NCBI GenBank assembly: GCA_001637315.1
Contig: LSZA01000001.1
Coordinates: forward strand, 1 to 64,000
Reading direction: 5' to 3'
DNA length: 64,000 nucleotides
Source of the DNA: Phormidium willei BDU 130791
GTDB lineage: Bacteria; Cyanobacteriota; Cyanobacteriia; Cyanobacteriales; Geitlerinemataceae
Positions 1 through 8,998 of this stretch are shown here, piece by piece (the first letter of the stretch is position 1; every line of letters starts with the position of its first letter). The notes below the pieces were generated by a model. It saw only the letters and a program-made list of their open reading frames with translations, made no database searches and was not told the origin of the DNA. The position numbers were made by a program, and so were the translations under genes.

Positions 1-360
1 TTCTCCTGAGCGATCGCCCACTTCTCGCTGAATGGGTAAAGCCTGATTGTAGTAGTTCAGGGCTTCAGTCCGGTTGCCCAAGGCATAGTACACTGCACCA
101 ATGTTAGTGAGAGTGGCGGCTTCTCCAGAGCGATCGCCCACTTCTTGCTGAATCGGCAAAGCCTGATTGTAGTAGTCCAGGGCTTCAGTCTGGTTGCCCA
201 AGGTATGGTACACGAAACCAATGTTATTGAGAATGGTGGCCTCCCCTGAGCGATCGCTTACTTCTCGCGTAATAGGTAAAGCCCGATTGTAATAGTTCAG
301 GGCTTCAGTCCGGTTGCCCAAGTCACGGTACACTCCACCAATATTATTGAGAGTGGTGGC
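1..360 (-). repeat. Three 120-bp tandem coding repeats (TPR units)
   Basis: Units 1-120, 121-240 and 241-360 are near-identical 120-bp copies, each encoding one 40-residue TPR unit and each containing a GCGATCGC or close variant. The high DNA identity points to recent duplication or gene conversion, so copy number may vary between strains. Confidence 0.9.
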
Positions 361-720
361 TTTCCATGACCTGTTATTCGTATCTCGAAAAATAATCAGT
401 GCTTGTTCATAGAACTCTAAAGCCTTTTGTCTTTGTCCAATCTGGTCATAATTGCGACCAATTCCCAAAAGGGCTACAGCTTCCAACGGCTGATTTTGTA
501 ATTTTCGAGCAGCCCCTAAAGCACGCTCAAGTGTTTGAATCGCCTGCACAGGTCGCCCCGGTTGTGTCTGTTGAGTGCCCTGCAATAACAGTTCCAGAAC
601 TTCCTGTTCCGACATTCTCTCCTGCGCCAAAACCGTCTGTGCCCCCACCCAAGGCGACAGAGACCCCATCCCTAACAGCAGCGAAACCGTCAACAGCGAA
701 CTCACCCAGCGTCCAGTCAT
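1..720 (-). CDS. Secreted TPR-repeat protein, C-terminus cut by window edge
   Basis: The frame is open from an ATG at 720 down to base 1, giving 240 residues with no stop, so the gene continues beyond the window. The N-terminus (MTGRWVSSLLTVSLLLGMGS) is a signal peptide ending near VLAQ. After a helical linker come 40-residue tetratricopeptide units of the kinesin-light-chain type, each with a LxNIGxVYxxLGN core followed by TEALxYYNQALPI. Three units are nearly identical in DNA (1-360). Such proteins scaffold protein-protein contacts; in cyanobacteria many end in a CHAT peptidase domain, but that part is not visible here. Function unknown. Confidence 0.85.
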   Translation of the reverse strand, partial: MTGRWVSSLLTVSLLLGMGSLSPWVGAQTVLAQERMSEQEVLELLLQGTQQTQPGRPVQAIQTLERALGAARKLQNQPLEAVALLGIGRNYDQIGQRQKALEFYEQALIIFRDTNNRSWKATTLNNIGGVYRDLGNRTEALNYYNRALPITREVSDRSGEATILNNIGFVYHTLGNQTEALDYYNQALPIQQEVGDRSGEAATLTNIGAVYYALGNRTEALNYYNQALPIQREVGDRSGE

Positions 721-842
721 GGCTCAACTCTCCCCGTGACTCCATCTCTTCTATTATTGCCCAACTCCCCCAGTTGGCAGCTTCCTCGGCTTAGCTGAAC
801 CAGACATCTGACAACCAGGAGAACGGCCGTTATGGTAAGGGC

Positions 843-900
843 ATAACCCACCCCTGCCCCTCCCAGGAGGGATAACCCACCCCTGCCCCTCCCAGGAGGG
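843..900. repeat. 29-bp direct repeat, two perfect copies
   Basis: Copies at 843-871 and 872-900 are identical. Each carries CCCCTGCCCCTCCCAGGAGG, whose end (CTCCCAGGAGG) can fold on itself. They lie in the spacer between the start of the TPR gene and the end of the lipoprotein gene. No function is evident. Confidence 0.85.
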
Positions 901-931
901 GATTTTTCGCCCCTACCATGGCAAATTGGGG

Positions 932-1510
932 TTATTCCTCCCCGCCGCGACGCACTTTACTCACCACAATTTGTATCTCATCGGCTGACAAGGGGATAAT
1001 CTCATCCAAAACAAACTCAACATCGTTCTGGAGTTGCAATTTCCCCTGTAACGCCTGGCTATCCCAAGCCTCTTCACCGCGAATTATGAGCATCGTTGCC
1101 TCCTCCGAAGATAAAGCATTGAGGGGAACTTGCCAGGTTTCTGTTCCCAGGGTGTCCTCGCCGCGAATGTTGGCACGCCTTGCCAGAACTTCTCCCTGGT
1201 TCTGATCGCGATCGCGCTCAATTTTCTCCACCTCACTCAAGGATAATCCCTGAGACAGTCCCGCCAGTTGCAGAGTCCGGGTTTCTGGGTTAAATCCCAG
1301 CAGTTCATGGTTAGCGGTTCCTCCCTCGGCTAAGTCAATCCTGACTTGGACCGGTAACATCACTTGCAGCAGTCCCTGGTCCTGTAATTGATTCAGTTGT
1401 TCAAGGGGAGTCGGTTCAGTCCCCGAGGGGTTCCCCCCATTGCAGGCCAGCAAGCCCAGGGATGTCATAATGAGCAAGGGGACAATCAGTTTGGTCTGGG
1501 AATGTTTCAT
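932..1510 (-). CDS. Hypothetical lipoprotein
   Basis: 192 residues. The N-terminus has a positively charged stretch, a hydrophobic core and a lipobox (LGLLAC), so the mature protein should be a lipid-anchored periplasmic or thylakoid-lumen protein starting at Cys23. The remainder is acidic and soluble; I see no known domain. It is divergent from the membrane protein that starts at 1569, with only 58 bases between the two starts, so they probably share a control region. Function unknown. Confidence 0.75.
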   Translation of the reverse strand: MKHSQTKLIVPLLIMTSLGLLACNGGNPSGTEPTPLEQLNQLQDQGLLQVMLPVQVRIDLAEGGTANHELLGFNPETRTLQLAGLSQGLSLSEVEKIERDRDQNQGEVLARRANIRGEDTLGTETWQVPLNALSSEEATMLIIRGEEAWDSQALQGKLQLQNDVEFVLDEIIPLSADEIQIVVSKVRRGGEE

Positions 1511-1568
1511 GGTTTCACTGAAGTTGAGAACGCGATCGCCCAGTCTGACCTAGGGTTCACTGGATAAG

Positions 1569-2531
1569 ATGTCTCGTCACCAGGACCAGCCAACTGTTAT
1601 GAAAGAATCACCGCGTTTACCACCGGAAACCTTTGCCCTGGGACGATTGGCTAGTTTATTGGTACTCCTAGGAGCGGTACTATATTTCACGGGTTGGACC
1701 TATCGGTGGAGCTATTTTGCCTTTTTTCAACTGGAAGTTACCACTCTCCCATTGCCCCTAGAATCGTTTTATATGGCTTCCTTTCAGGTCTTTTTTGGAA
1801 ATTTTCGAGCGATTATTCATACTATTATAACGATTGTCCTAATTCTAGTGGGGGTCTATTGCAGTCTTTGGTTGCTCGAAGGTCAACCCTCGCAACAGGT
1901 TCAGAGGAGAGCCAAGAGGATTCGCCGGAGACTGCTGGCCGGTCTTAAGGGTCAATTACGGGGCGATCGCATTCCCCAAAACCCCTGGCTCCGCGTCCCG
2001 TTTTGCCTGTATCAAGGCTTACTGCGACTGCTCAAATCCTTCCTCAGTTTTCCCCTCCTGGATTATCAATCTTTGCGCTTCGTGCGATCGCTCCTCGATG
2101 AAACCGTGATCGTCTGTTGGCTGCTGACGGCCTGTTTCTGGCTGGCCCAATGGCAAGGGGAGGCCGATGCTTGGCGGGATGCGGTGAATGAAACCTCTTC
2201 TCTGCCGGTGGTGACGCTGGTGGTTCGAGACGACAACGTTCCCCTCGGGATTAACCCAGAGCCGGCTCCCAATCCCCAAGGAATCCGCGTCATTGGCGAC
2301 GATCTCAGCTACCAGCAACTCCTCGGACGTGCCATCAATAACCCCGGCCAGAATCGCGTCTGGCGGCTGCTGATTGATGTCGATGGCGATTATTATGTTT
2401 TCCCCAGCTTGGCTCAACGGGATGAAACGCGCCGTCCGCCGGTGGTGGTGGTTCCTCGCAGTCAGGAGGGCGATCGCCTGATTATCGTGCGGCCCACCCT
2501 CCAGCGAGATGTGCCGGGATTAACTCCCTGA
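1569..2531 (+). CDS. Hypothetical membrane protein
   Basis: 320 residues. Hydrophobic segments lie at roughly residues 28-50, 75-102 and 180-197, with a very basic stretch (QRRAKRIRRRLLAGLKGQLR) between the second and third that should face the cytoplasm. The C-terminal 120 residues are soluble and contain a region (VTLVVRDDNVPLGINPEP) that resembles an extracytoplasmic strand-rich domain. I do not recognise the family. The start ATG at 1569 lies 58 bases from the divergent lipoprotein gene. Confidence 0.7.
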   Translation: MSRHQDQPTVMKESPRLPPETFALGRLASLLVLLGAVLYFTGWTYRWSYFAFFQLEVTTLPLPLESFYMASFQVFFGNFRAIIHTIITIVLILVGVYCSLWLLEGQPSQQVQRRAKRIRRRLLAGLKGQLRGDRIPQNPWLRVPFCLYQGLLRLLKSFLSFPLLDYQSLRFVRSLLDETVIVCWLLTACFWLAQWQGEADAWRDAVNETSSLPVVTLVVRDDNVPLGINPEPAPNPQGIRVIGDDLSYQQLLGRAINNPGQNRVWRLLIDVDGDYYVFPSLAQRDETRRPPVVVVPRSQEGDRLIIVRPTLQRDVPGLTP

Positions 2532-2624
2532 GCGGCGATCGCCCAACTTCCCAATTCCCTTTCCCAGAAGATATCCTTTGTTAAAAATCTTAATCTACGG
2601 TTTATCGGTCAAGATACGAGAGTT

Positions 2625-2633
2625 TGCTATAAT
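2625..2633 (+). promoter_or_regulatory. Extended -10 promoter candidate
   Basis: TTTGCTATAAT contains a perfect TATAAT at 2628-2633 preceded by TGn, the extended -10 pattern, so a weak -35 can be tolerated. It is followed by a small hairpin (CCCC-N8-GGGG near 2655-2670) and then the cyclotransferase-like gene at 2695. Confidence 0.45.
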
Positions 2634-2694
2634 CTCGGAACAGTCCAAACGCTCACCCCAAGATAACGGGGAGACTTGTGGGAGACTGTAGCTG

Positions 2695-3339
2695 ATGCAA
2701 CGATTGCGAAACAATACGCCAAGAACCACCATGAGCGATCGCCCCCAAGCACACCTCACCCGAGCCAGTCGCCAGCCTTGCGTGACTCCTCGTTCTCTTC
2801 CCCCGAGTTCTGAACCCACGTTTTACTACTTCGCCTATGGGAGTTGTATGTGTCCGGTGGACTTGCAACGCACCTTGGGGGAAAATACCCGCGATTACGT
2901 CCTCGGAACCGCCACCCTACCCGGCTATCGTCTCGCCTTTAACCGTCGCTCAAAACGGCGCAATTGTGGCGTGTTAGATATTGTTCCTGACCCATCGCGG
3001 ACGGTGGAGGGGGTTCTCTATCGGCTTCCTTGGCGTTTGAGCGATCGCCTCGATGAGCGCGAAGAAATCCCCACTGGGGGTTATCGTCGCGAAACCATTA
3101 GCGTTCAATGCGGCGATCGTCACTATAGCCAGGTGCGAACCTATGTGGTGGTGAACAAACTCCCGGCTGAATTGGCTCCCAATGATTGGTATTTCAGCGT
3201 CGTTTTACGGGGTGCGATTACCTGTGGACTTTCGGAACCCTATTGCTGGCAATTGTTCGAGCATATGTATCGTTTGCAGCAAGGACAGGGAACTCCCCGG
3301 CCCCTACAACCCAATTGTTTTTTACCGCGATCGGCGTAG
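2695..3339 (+). CDS. Gamma-glutamylcyclotransferase-like protein
   Basis: 214 residues from ATG 2695; a second ATG at 2731 is equally possible because the first 40 residues look unstructured. The motif FYYFAYGSCM near residue 43 matches the YGS substrate-binding loop of the GGCT/AIG2 fold. A glutamate in the DEREEIPTGGYRRE stretch is the likely general base. Members cleave gamma-glutamyl amino acids to 5-oxoproline or act on related amides; the substrate here cannot be told. It stands alone, convergent with the small gene at 3347-3562. Confidence 0.75.
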   Translation: MQRLRNNTPRTTMSDRPQAHLTRASRQPCVTPRSLPPSSEPTFYYFAYGSCMCPVDLQRTLGENTRDYVLGTATLPGYRLAFNRRSKRRNCGVLDIVPDPSRTVEGVLYRLPWRLSDRLDEREEIPTGGYRRETISVQCGDRHYSQVRTYVVVNKLPAELAPNDWYFSVVLRGAITCGLSEPYCWQLFEHMYRLQQGQGTPRPLQPNCFLPRSA

Positions 3340-3346
3340 GGTTGAC

Positions 3347-3562
3347 CTAGCCAGTCCATGATGCTCGCTCCTGGTTCAAATAATCTTCGACATCAACTTG
3401 AGTCCAAATGTCTTCTCCCAATCCTTCAAGTTCTAAAAGACTAGATTTCTTGTCCTGACTGATGCCGCAACGGATGAGAACTGCTAAATCTTCAAGCAAT
3501 AACAGTTGCTCTTGGGGTGAGAGAGTTTCCAACTGTGAGCGAATTTCTAAGTAAGTTGACAT
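3347..3562 (-). CDS. Small antitoxin-like protein, orphan
   Basis: 71 residues. The helical N-terminus (SQLETLSPQEQLLLLEDLAV) and the tail with LELEGLGEDIW followed by VEDYLNQERASW follow the pattern of a common cyanobacterial antitoxin-type protein, where the C-terminal region normally binds a partner toxin. No toxin gene is next to it: downstream is the convergent cyclotransferase-like gene, upstream is ctaB. Role as an antitoxin is inferred from pattern only. Confidence 0.6.
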   Translation of the reverse strand: MSTYLEIRSQLETLSPQEQLLLLEDLAVLIRCGISQDKKSSLLELEGLGEDIWTQVDVEDYLNQERASWTG

Positions 3563-3661
3563 TGAGGGTTTTATATCTACAATACATCCACAACAACAGG
3601 TTGATTTGGAAAATTCAGGTTTTCAGAAAATGCGGTGTCAGCAACGTTAATTAGATATTAA

Positions 3662-3690
3662 GCCCCTTAGACAACAGCTATCTAAGGGGC
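3662..3690 (-). terminator. Hairpin terminator after ctaB
   Basis: GCCCCTTAGA (3662-3671) pairs perfectly with TCTAAGGGGC (3681-3690) around a 9-base loop. On the minus strand a T-rich tail follows, so it should end ctaA-ctaB transcripts. The tail is imperfect, so efficiency is uncertain. Confidence 0.65.
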
Positions 3691-3722
3691 ATTTGCCGTG
3701 TCAATTATCCATTCTCATCGCC

Positions 3723-4709
3723 CTAAGCTCCCAAACTAACCAAACTCAGTAACGTCTCAACCCGTTGCGCCACGCTGTAACTCACCTGTTGCGCCCAGGG
3801 GAGACTATCGAGGGCCATGCAGCCACAGAGCAACATCATATAGAGAATGGAATACTTAAACAGCGATCGCGCCACCTCCGTATCCTCACAATTGCCTAAC
3901 AATTGCCAAGCCTTCTTCACAAACGGGATACTGAGGGCGATCGCCGAAACCACATACACCAACCCACAATCACCCAACGGATAGACCAACAACACCGTCG
4001 AGGCCAGCATCAACCAGGTATAGATCCAAATTTGCTTGGCCGTTACCTCATTCCCAGCAATCACCGGTAACATCGGCACATCCACCCCAGCATACTCATC
4101 GCGGATATAAATCGCCAACGCCCAGAAATGGGGGGGAGTCCAGAGGAAAATAATCAAGAACAACACCCAAGCGGACCAACTCAACTCACCCGTCACAGCG
4201 GCCCAACCCACCAGAGGCGGAATCGCCCCCGCTGCACCGCCAATGACAATGTTTTGCGTCGAATGCCGTTTCAGCCAATGGGTGTAAATCAGCACATAAA
4301 AGACAATCCCCGCCTGGGCCAACAACGCCGCCAAAAGATTGGTCACCGTATTGAGGAGGATAAACGATAATCCTGCCAGAACCCCAGCAAAGATCATCGC
4401 ATCGCGAACCCGCACCCGTCCCGACGGTAACGGACGTAGGCTGGTGCGTTCCATGATTTGGTCAATATCCCGGTCATACAGACAATTGATGGTGTTCGCC
4501 GCCGCCGCCGCCAGCCATCCCCCTAGAAGCGTCGCCAAGAGAACAACCGGATCAACCTGTCCCTCAGAGGCCAGGAAAACCGCCGCCCCCGTCGTCACCA
4601 GTAACAAGACAATAATCCGGGGTTTGGTTAATTGAACATAACTTTGAATAACTTGGTAAAAATTGCGATTGAGGGGAGTAGAAGTCGCGGGAGAAATGGA
4701 ATTTTGCAT
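3723..4709 (-). CDS. ctaB: Protoheme IX farnesyltransferase (heme O synthase)
   Basis: Transfers a farnesyl group to heme B to make heme O, the first step towards heme A of cytochrome c oxidase. It is an integral membrane UbiA-type prenyltransferase with several hydrophobic helices. The diagnostic first Asp motif ([20 protein letters not shown]) and a second polar loop ([15 protein letters not shown]) are present. ATG 4709 is preferred (328 residues, AGGA upstream); the frame also opens at TTG 4775, which would add an arginine-rich extension unlike the family. It follows ctaA after a gap of under 80 bases and is divergent from ctaC-D-E. Confidence 0.95.
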   Translation of the reverse strand: MQNSISPATSTPLNRNFYQVIQSYVQLTKPRIIVLLLVTTGAAVFLASEGQVDPVVLLATLLGGWLAAAAANTINCLYDRDIDQIMERTSLRPLPSGRVRVRDAMIFAGVLAGLSFILLNTVTNLLAALLAQAGIVFYVLIYTHWLKRHSTQNIVIGGAAGAIPPLVGWAAVTGELSWSAWVLFLIIFLWTPPHFWALAIYIRDEYAGVDVPMLPVIAGNEVTAKQIWIYTWLMLASTVLLVYPLGDCGLVYVVSAIALSIPFVKKAWQLLGNCEDTEVARSLFKYSILYMMLLCGCMALDSLPWAQQVSYSVAQRVETLLSLVSLGA

Positions 4710-4787
4710 GAATTTGCGTGTCCTTCTGAAATCTCTCAGATGTCTTAGGGAACCAAAACCGTTAAAACGGCTCAAATGAAGCGTGAG

Positions 4788-5699
4788 TTAAGCGAGGCGG
4801 CTGTCCCGATTCGCCAATACGGTAAAGGCCACCAGGGTACCGAGAAGCAATGCACCAATCGTCTGATGTGCCACCGAAAGGGGTTCAACCTGTAGCCGTA
4901 GATAAAACGTTGCTATCCCTAAGCCAATTTGCAGGGCCACCAAGACCAACGCGGCCTTCCCTAAGCGACGCAGGGGCCAACTCAACGCTGGAGTTCGCCA
5001 GGCCCAAATCCCTAAAGCTAAGACGGCCAGGGTTGGGGGAACCACCCCGAGTATATGGCTATTCATCACCGTACAGAGACTTTGGTAACTCAGACATTGG
5101 TGTAAGGCCCATTGAGAAGCCACTAACGCCCCGAGAAGACTTTGCCCATAGACGAGGATAGCGGCGACTAGGCTGAGCCAACGCAGCCGGTTGGCGGTTC
5201 CATTCCCCTGGTAGGGGAGTAAGGCTACGCCAATGGTGAGGACGGTGACGAAAAATAAGAGGGCGGTTCCGAGGTGGGCGGTCACGATGTCGAAGCGTAG
5301 CATCTCCGTTACCGTTAAGCCGCCTAATAGCCCTTGGACGAGAACTAGGGCCAACGAAGCTAGAGCGGCCCAGGGGAGCCACTTCGGTAGCACAGCCCGT
5401 CGCCACCAGGTTTGTCCCACCAAAACCATGGTTAATACGCCAATGATGGATGCATCAAGGCGGTGGAACCATTCTAGGAAGACCTGGAGGTTCATCTCGG
5501 CTGTAGGAACGAGCTGACCATAGCAGAGGGGCCAGTCTGGACAGGCTAAGCCGGCATTGGCCACGCGGGTGGCACTACCGATCGCCATGAGAATCACCGT
5601 TGCTACAGCGATTTTCCAGACGAGACGGCGGACTGAGGCGATCGCCTCAGTCGGAGAGCGAGAATCTGAAGACGTCGGAGTTAAAACAGAGTTAGCCAT
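4788..5699 (-). CDS. ctaA: Heme A synthase (COX15/CtaA)
   Basis: Oxidises the C8 methyl of heme O to the formyl group of heme A for cytochrome oxidase. 303 residues from ATG 5699 (a TTG at 5711 is the alternative). About eight membrane helices; conserved histidines occur in EWFHRLDASIIG, TAHLGTALLFF, NSHILGVVPP and VAHQTIGALLLG, which match the heme-ligand pattern of the family. The Cys pair of ACPDWPLCYGQL lies on the lumenal loop between helices 1 and 2, as in other CtaA proteins. First gene of a ctaA-ctaB unit. Confidence 0.93.
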   Translation of the reverse strand: MANSVLTPTSSDSRSPTEAIASVRRLVWKIAVATVILMAIGSATRVANAGLACPDWPLCYGQLVPTAEMNLQVFLEWFHRLDASIIGVLTMVLVGQTWWRRAVLPKWLPWAALASLALVLVQGLLGGLTVTEMLRFDIVTAHLGTALLFFVTVLTIGVALLPYQGNGTANRLRWLSLVAAILVYGQSLLGALVASQWALHQCLSYQSLCTVMNSHILGVVPPTLAVLALGIWAWRTPALSWPLRRLGKAALVLVALQIGLGIATFYLRLQVEPLSVAHQTIGALLLGTLVAFTVLANRDSRLA

Positions 5700-6063
5700 G
5701 GTGTTCGCCAATTCGGTCAGATTGTCAAGGTTTATTTAAAAAACGTTACGTCTTGTGAGTGGTTGACGTTTGGGGTCTCTGGCGACAACACAAGACCCAG
5801 AACCGTCTGGTTTAAGCTTAGAACTCTTATCTTTTAAACCAAACCGAGTTTTAGAAATGTTTTAGATTAGGCAAAATTCCTAAAAATCTACCCTTGCATC
5901 GTAACATTGGCTTACAAAGTCAGGAGGCGATCGCAAATTCTCAAAAAAAACCTAAAGATTTGGCAAATCCGCCACAGCTTTTCAGAACCTGTTCTACGGT
6001 ATAAAGAGATGACACGCCCTGACCCAAGCAGATTCATCCCACATTAGCCCGATCTATCGACTT
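5700..6063. other. Divergent spacer between ctaA and ctaC
   Basis: 364 bases, AT-rich, holding the control regions of both cytochrome-oxidase units. TATAAA at 6000-6005 is a plausible -10 for ctaC with no convincing -35. One HIP1 site (GGCGATCGCA) lies near 5930. I see no RNA gene or coding frame here. Confidence 0.5.
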
Positions 6064-7044
6064 GTGAAACTACCCACTTCCATTACGACTCTCATCGCCG
6101 GCATCCTGGTCACCCTAATCAGCCTCTGGTATGGACAACACCATGGCTGGATGCCCGAAGCCGCATCGCGAGAAGCGCCCCTCGTCGATGATCTCTTCAA
6201 TATGATGATGACCATCGCTACAGCCCTATTTTTACTCATCCAAGGGGCGCTCATCATTGCCATTTTTCGATTTCGTCAAAAACCTGGAGATAACACCGAT
6301 GGGCCACCCCTAGAGGGGGATATCGGCTTAGAAATTGTCTGGACTGCGATTCCCGTCGTGATTGTCATGGTGTTATCCATCTATAGCTTTGAGGTTTACA
6401 ACGAAATGGGGGGACTCGATCCCGCCGCCTCCAAAGATCCCGGTCCGCAAAAAACCGCCGTTGTCCCCGGAACCGCCATGGCGGCAACCCTCCCGGGCCA
6501 GGACAAGATTGCCCTTGGTGTCGGCGTCTCTCCGAGTCAACCGGCCAGTGAGGCGATCGTCAACGTGGATGTCCTCGGACTGCAATACGCCTGGATTTTT
6601 ACCTATCCCGATAGCGGTGTGGTCTCCGGTGAACTCCATGTCCCTGCCGGCCAAGATGTCAAACTGAAAATCTCGGCCCAAGATGTCATCCACGCCGTTT
6701 GGATTCCCCAATTCCGACTCAAACAAGATGCCATCCCCGGACGAGATACCCAACTTCGCTTCAAACCCGAAGTTCCCGGAACCTATCCCCTCGTCTGTGC
6801 CGAACTCTGTGGGTCTTACCACGGTGCCATGCGGACACAGGTAATTGTTCATACCCCCGAGGAGTATGACGAGTGGCTACAATCGCAAATTGCCGCTAAA
6901 GAACGCGGAGACGGCCTCACTGTGGCCCAAATCACGGCCAACAACGACAACCGCCTCGCGCGTCAGACTCAAGACTGGAACATCTCCCCCGAGGCGATCG
7001 CCGCCCTGCAACAGATGCAACCCGAGATGCACCATCACCTGTAA
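6064..7044 (+). CDS. ctaC: Cytochrome c oxidase subunit II
   Basis: Accepts electrons from cytochrome c6 or plastocyanin through a binuclear CuA centre. 326 residues from GTG 6064. Hydrophobic segments at about 6-24, 44-70 and 88-108 are followed by a cupredoxin domain. The CuA ligands are all visible: His210, Cys245, Cys249 (in CAELCG), His253 and Met256, with the bridging glutamate between the cysteines. A linker at 113-160 is longer than in many subunit II proteins. The tail is His-rich (EMHHHL). First gene of ctaC-D-E. Confidence 0.95.
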   Translation: MKLPTSITTLIAGILVTLISLWYGQHHGWMPEAASREAPLVDDLFNMMMTIATALFLLIQGALIIAIFRFRQKPGDNTDGPPLEGDIGLEIVWTAIPVVIVMVLSIYSFEVYNEMGGLDPAASKDPGPQKTAVVPGTAMAATLPGQDKIALGVGVSPSQPASEAIVNVDVLGLQYAWIFTYPDSGVVSGELHVPAGQDVKLKISAQDVIHAVWIPQFRLKQDAIPGRDTQLRFKPEVPGTYPLVCAELCGSYHGAMRTQVIVHTPEEYDEWLQSQIAAKERGDGLTVAQITANNDNRLARQTQDWNISPEAIAALQQMQPEMHHHL

Positions 7045-7056
7045 CCCTCTTGTATA

Positions 7057-7092
7057 GGGACTTGTGCAGGAACTTATGCAGGGACTTGTGCA
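7057..7092 (+). repeat. 12-bp tandem repeat, three copies
   Basis: GGGACTTGTGCA, GGAACTTATGCA and GGGACTTGTGCA run head to tail just after the ctaC stop, followed by a degenerate remnant near 7098. No coding role. Confidence 0.8.
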
Positions 7093-7183
7093 AGCAAGAA
7101 CTTGTCAAACCACCCCAAACGCCTGCAACGCGACATCTGGACAAAACCGCCTCGTGAATAGGATTTGACCTCTGCCATTTAAT

Positions 7184-8854
7184 ATGACAACCACTTCCGT
7201 TGAACCCAAAACCTCCCCACCCAATCCCGAACCCGAACGGCATTGGAAAGACTTTTTCGGCTTTAGTACCGATCACAAAGTCATCGGTATCCAATACTTC
7301 GTCACCAGTTTCTTCTTCTATCTCGTCGCCGGCTTAATGGCCACGAGTATCCGCATCGAACTGGCGACCCCCAATCCTGACTTCCTCGGGGCTGAGAACT
7401 ATAACGGCGTTCTCACTCTCCATGGAACCATGATGATTTTCCTCTGGATTGTGCCAACTGGGGCCGCTTTTGCCAACTACCTAATTCCCCTGATGATTGG
7501 AGCCAAGGACATGGCCTTTCCAGTCCTGAATGGCTTAGCCTTTTGGCTGGTTCCTCCTGGTGGCGTTCTCCTACTGACGAGTTTGATTATCCATGAGCCT
7601 CCCGTAGCCGGTTGGACTTCTTACCCTCCCCTGAGTCTGATTAGTGGTGAAGTCGGGGAGATGATGTGGATTCTCAGCATTCTTCTGTTGGGAACTTCCT
7701 CGATTTTGGGGGGAATTAACTTTGTCACCACCATCTTTAAGATGCGGATTAAGGAGATGTCACTCTATGACATGCCCTTGTTTTGCTGGTCGATGTTGGC
7801 GACATCTCTGCTCATTCTGGTCTCTACCCCCGTCCTGGCTGGGGCTTTAATTCTTCTTAGCTTCGACCTCCTCGCCGGTACGGCCTTTTTCAATCCCACC
7901 GGTGGTGGCGATCCGATTGTCTACCAGCATATGTTCTGGTTCTACTCCCACCCGGCGGTTTACATCATGATTCTGCCGGTCTTTGGCCTCATCTCTGATA
8001 TCCTGCCGGTTCACGCTCGCAAACCGATTTTTGGCTATAAAGCGATCGCCTACTCCAGTATCGCGATCGCCTTTCTCGGTAACATCGTTTGGGCGCACCA
8101 TATGTTTACCAGTGGAACCCCCGGCTGGTTGCGGGTGTTCTTTATGGCTGCAACCATGATTATTGCCGTTCCCACGGGAATTAAAGTCTTTAGTTGGGTC
8201 GCCACGGTTTGGGGGGGCAAACTTCGCCTCAACTCCGCGATGCTGTTTGCGATCGGCTTTGTCTCCATGTTCCTAATTGGTGGCTTAAGCGGCGTGATGG
8301 TCGCGTCGGTTCCCTTCGACATTCATGTTCACGATACCTATTTCATCGTCGCTCACTTCCACTATGTCCTCTTCGGCGGCAGCGTCTTTGGGATCTTCGC
8401 CGGAATTTACCACTGGTTCCCGAAAATGGTCGGGCGGATGATGAACGAAACCTGGGGCAAAGTTCACTTTGTCCTCACCTTCATCGGCTTCAACCTGGCA
8501 TTCTTCCCCATGCACATCTTAGGATTACAGGGAATGCCCCGCCGAGTGGTGCAATATGACCCCGCTTTCACCACCTTGAACCAGATTTGTACCGTGGGTT
8601 CCCTGATTTTGGCGGTGTCAACGTTGCCCTTTTTGGTCAATGCCGCTTGGAGTTGGTTCAAAGGCCCCGTTGCCAGTGCGAATCCTTGGAATGCTTTAAC
8701 CTTAGAGTGGCAAACCAGTTCTCCGCCGATTATTGAGAACTTCGAGGAAGAACCACTGTTGTGGTCGGGTCCTTATGATTATGGCGTCGATCGCGAACGG
8801 GATGATGATCGCTCGGTCTCTGAGTTACTCGCTGAAGTTAAGGCTCAGATGTAA
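7184..8854 (+). CDS. ctaD: Cytochrome c oxidase subunit I
   Basis: Catalytic subunit of the aa3-type oxidase that reduces O2 to water and pumps protons. 556 residues with about 12 membrane helices. The signature WFYSHPAVYIMILP holds the Tyr-His pair at CuB, HHMFTSG gives two further CuB histidines, and HDTYFIVAHFHYVLFGG gives the heme a3 and heme a axial histidines. The LHGTMMIFLW segment carries the other heme a ligand. Full length for the family, with a short charged C-terminal tail. Middle gene of ctaC-D-E. Confidence 0.97.
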   Translation: MTTTSVEPKTSPPNPEPERHWKDFFGFSTDHKVIGIQYFVTSFFFYLVAGLMATSIRIELATPNPDFLGAENYNGVLTLHGTMMIFLWIVPTGAAFANYLIPLMIGAKDMAFPVLNGLAFWLVPPGGVLLLTSLIIHEPPVAGWTSYPPLSLISGEVGEMMWILSILLLGTSSILGGINFVTTIFKMRIKEMSLYDMPLFCWSMLATSLLILVSTPVLAGALILLSFDLLAGTAFFNPTGGGDPIVYQHMFWFYSHPAVYIMILPVFGLISDILPVHARKPIFGYKAIAYSSIAIAFLGNIVWAHHMFTSGTPGWLRVFFMAATMIIAVPTGIKVFSWVATVWGGKLRLNSAMLFAIGFVSMFLIGGLSGVMVASVPFDIHVHDTYFIVAHFHYVLFGGSVFGIFAGIYHWFPKMVGRMMNETWGKVHFVLTFIGFNLAFFPMHILGLQGMPRRVVQYDPAFTTLNQICTVGSLILAVSTLPFLVNAAWSWFKGPVASANPWNALTLEWQTSSPPIIENFEEEPLLWSGPYDYGVDRERDDDRSVSELLAEVKAQM

Positions 8855-8863
8855 TTAACGTTC

Positions 8864-8933
8864 CCTGAATACCCCCAGAGACAGAATTAACTGTCAGATT
8901 CTTATTAGAAAGCTGTGATTGGGGGTATTCAGG
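8864..8933 (+). other. Structured element between ctaD and ctaE
   Basis: CCTGAATACCCCC (8864-8876) pairs perfectly over 13 bp with GGGGGTATTCAGG (8921-8933). Inside, GACAG-AATTAA-CTGTC (8880-8895) forms a hairpin, and TTCT-TATT-AGAA (about 8899-8910) can form another, giving a branched fold. No U-run follows, so it does not look like a simple terminator. It could be an RNA processing or stability element that adjusts ctaE relative to ctaD, or a small inserted palindromic element. No clear target duplication flanks it. Confidence 0.7.
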
Positions 8934-8998
8934 TCTTCAAGTTCTGGCACTTCAACATTGCCATTGCAACACCTGTCCCTAACCATTTGACTTAACTT

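Noticed and set aside
1-360. CRISPR-like regular repeats
   Set aside because: The 120-bp units are back to back without spacers and encode TPR motifs in one frame.
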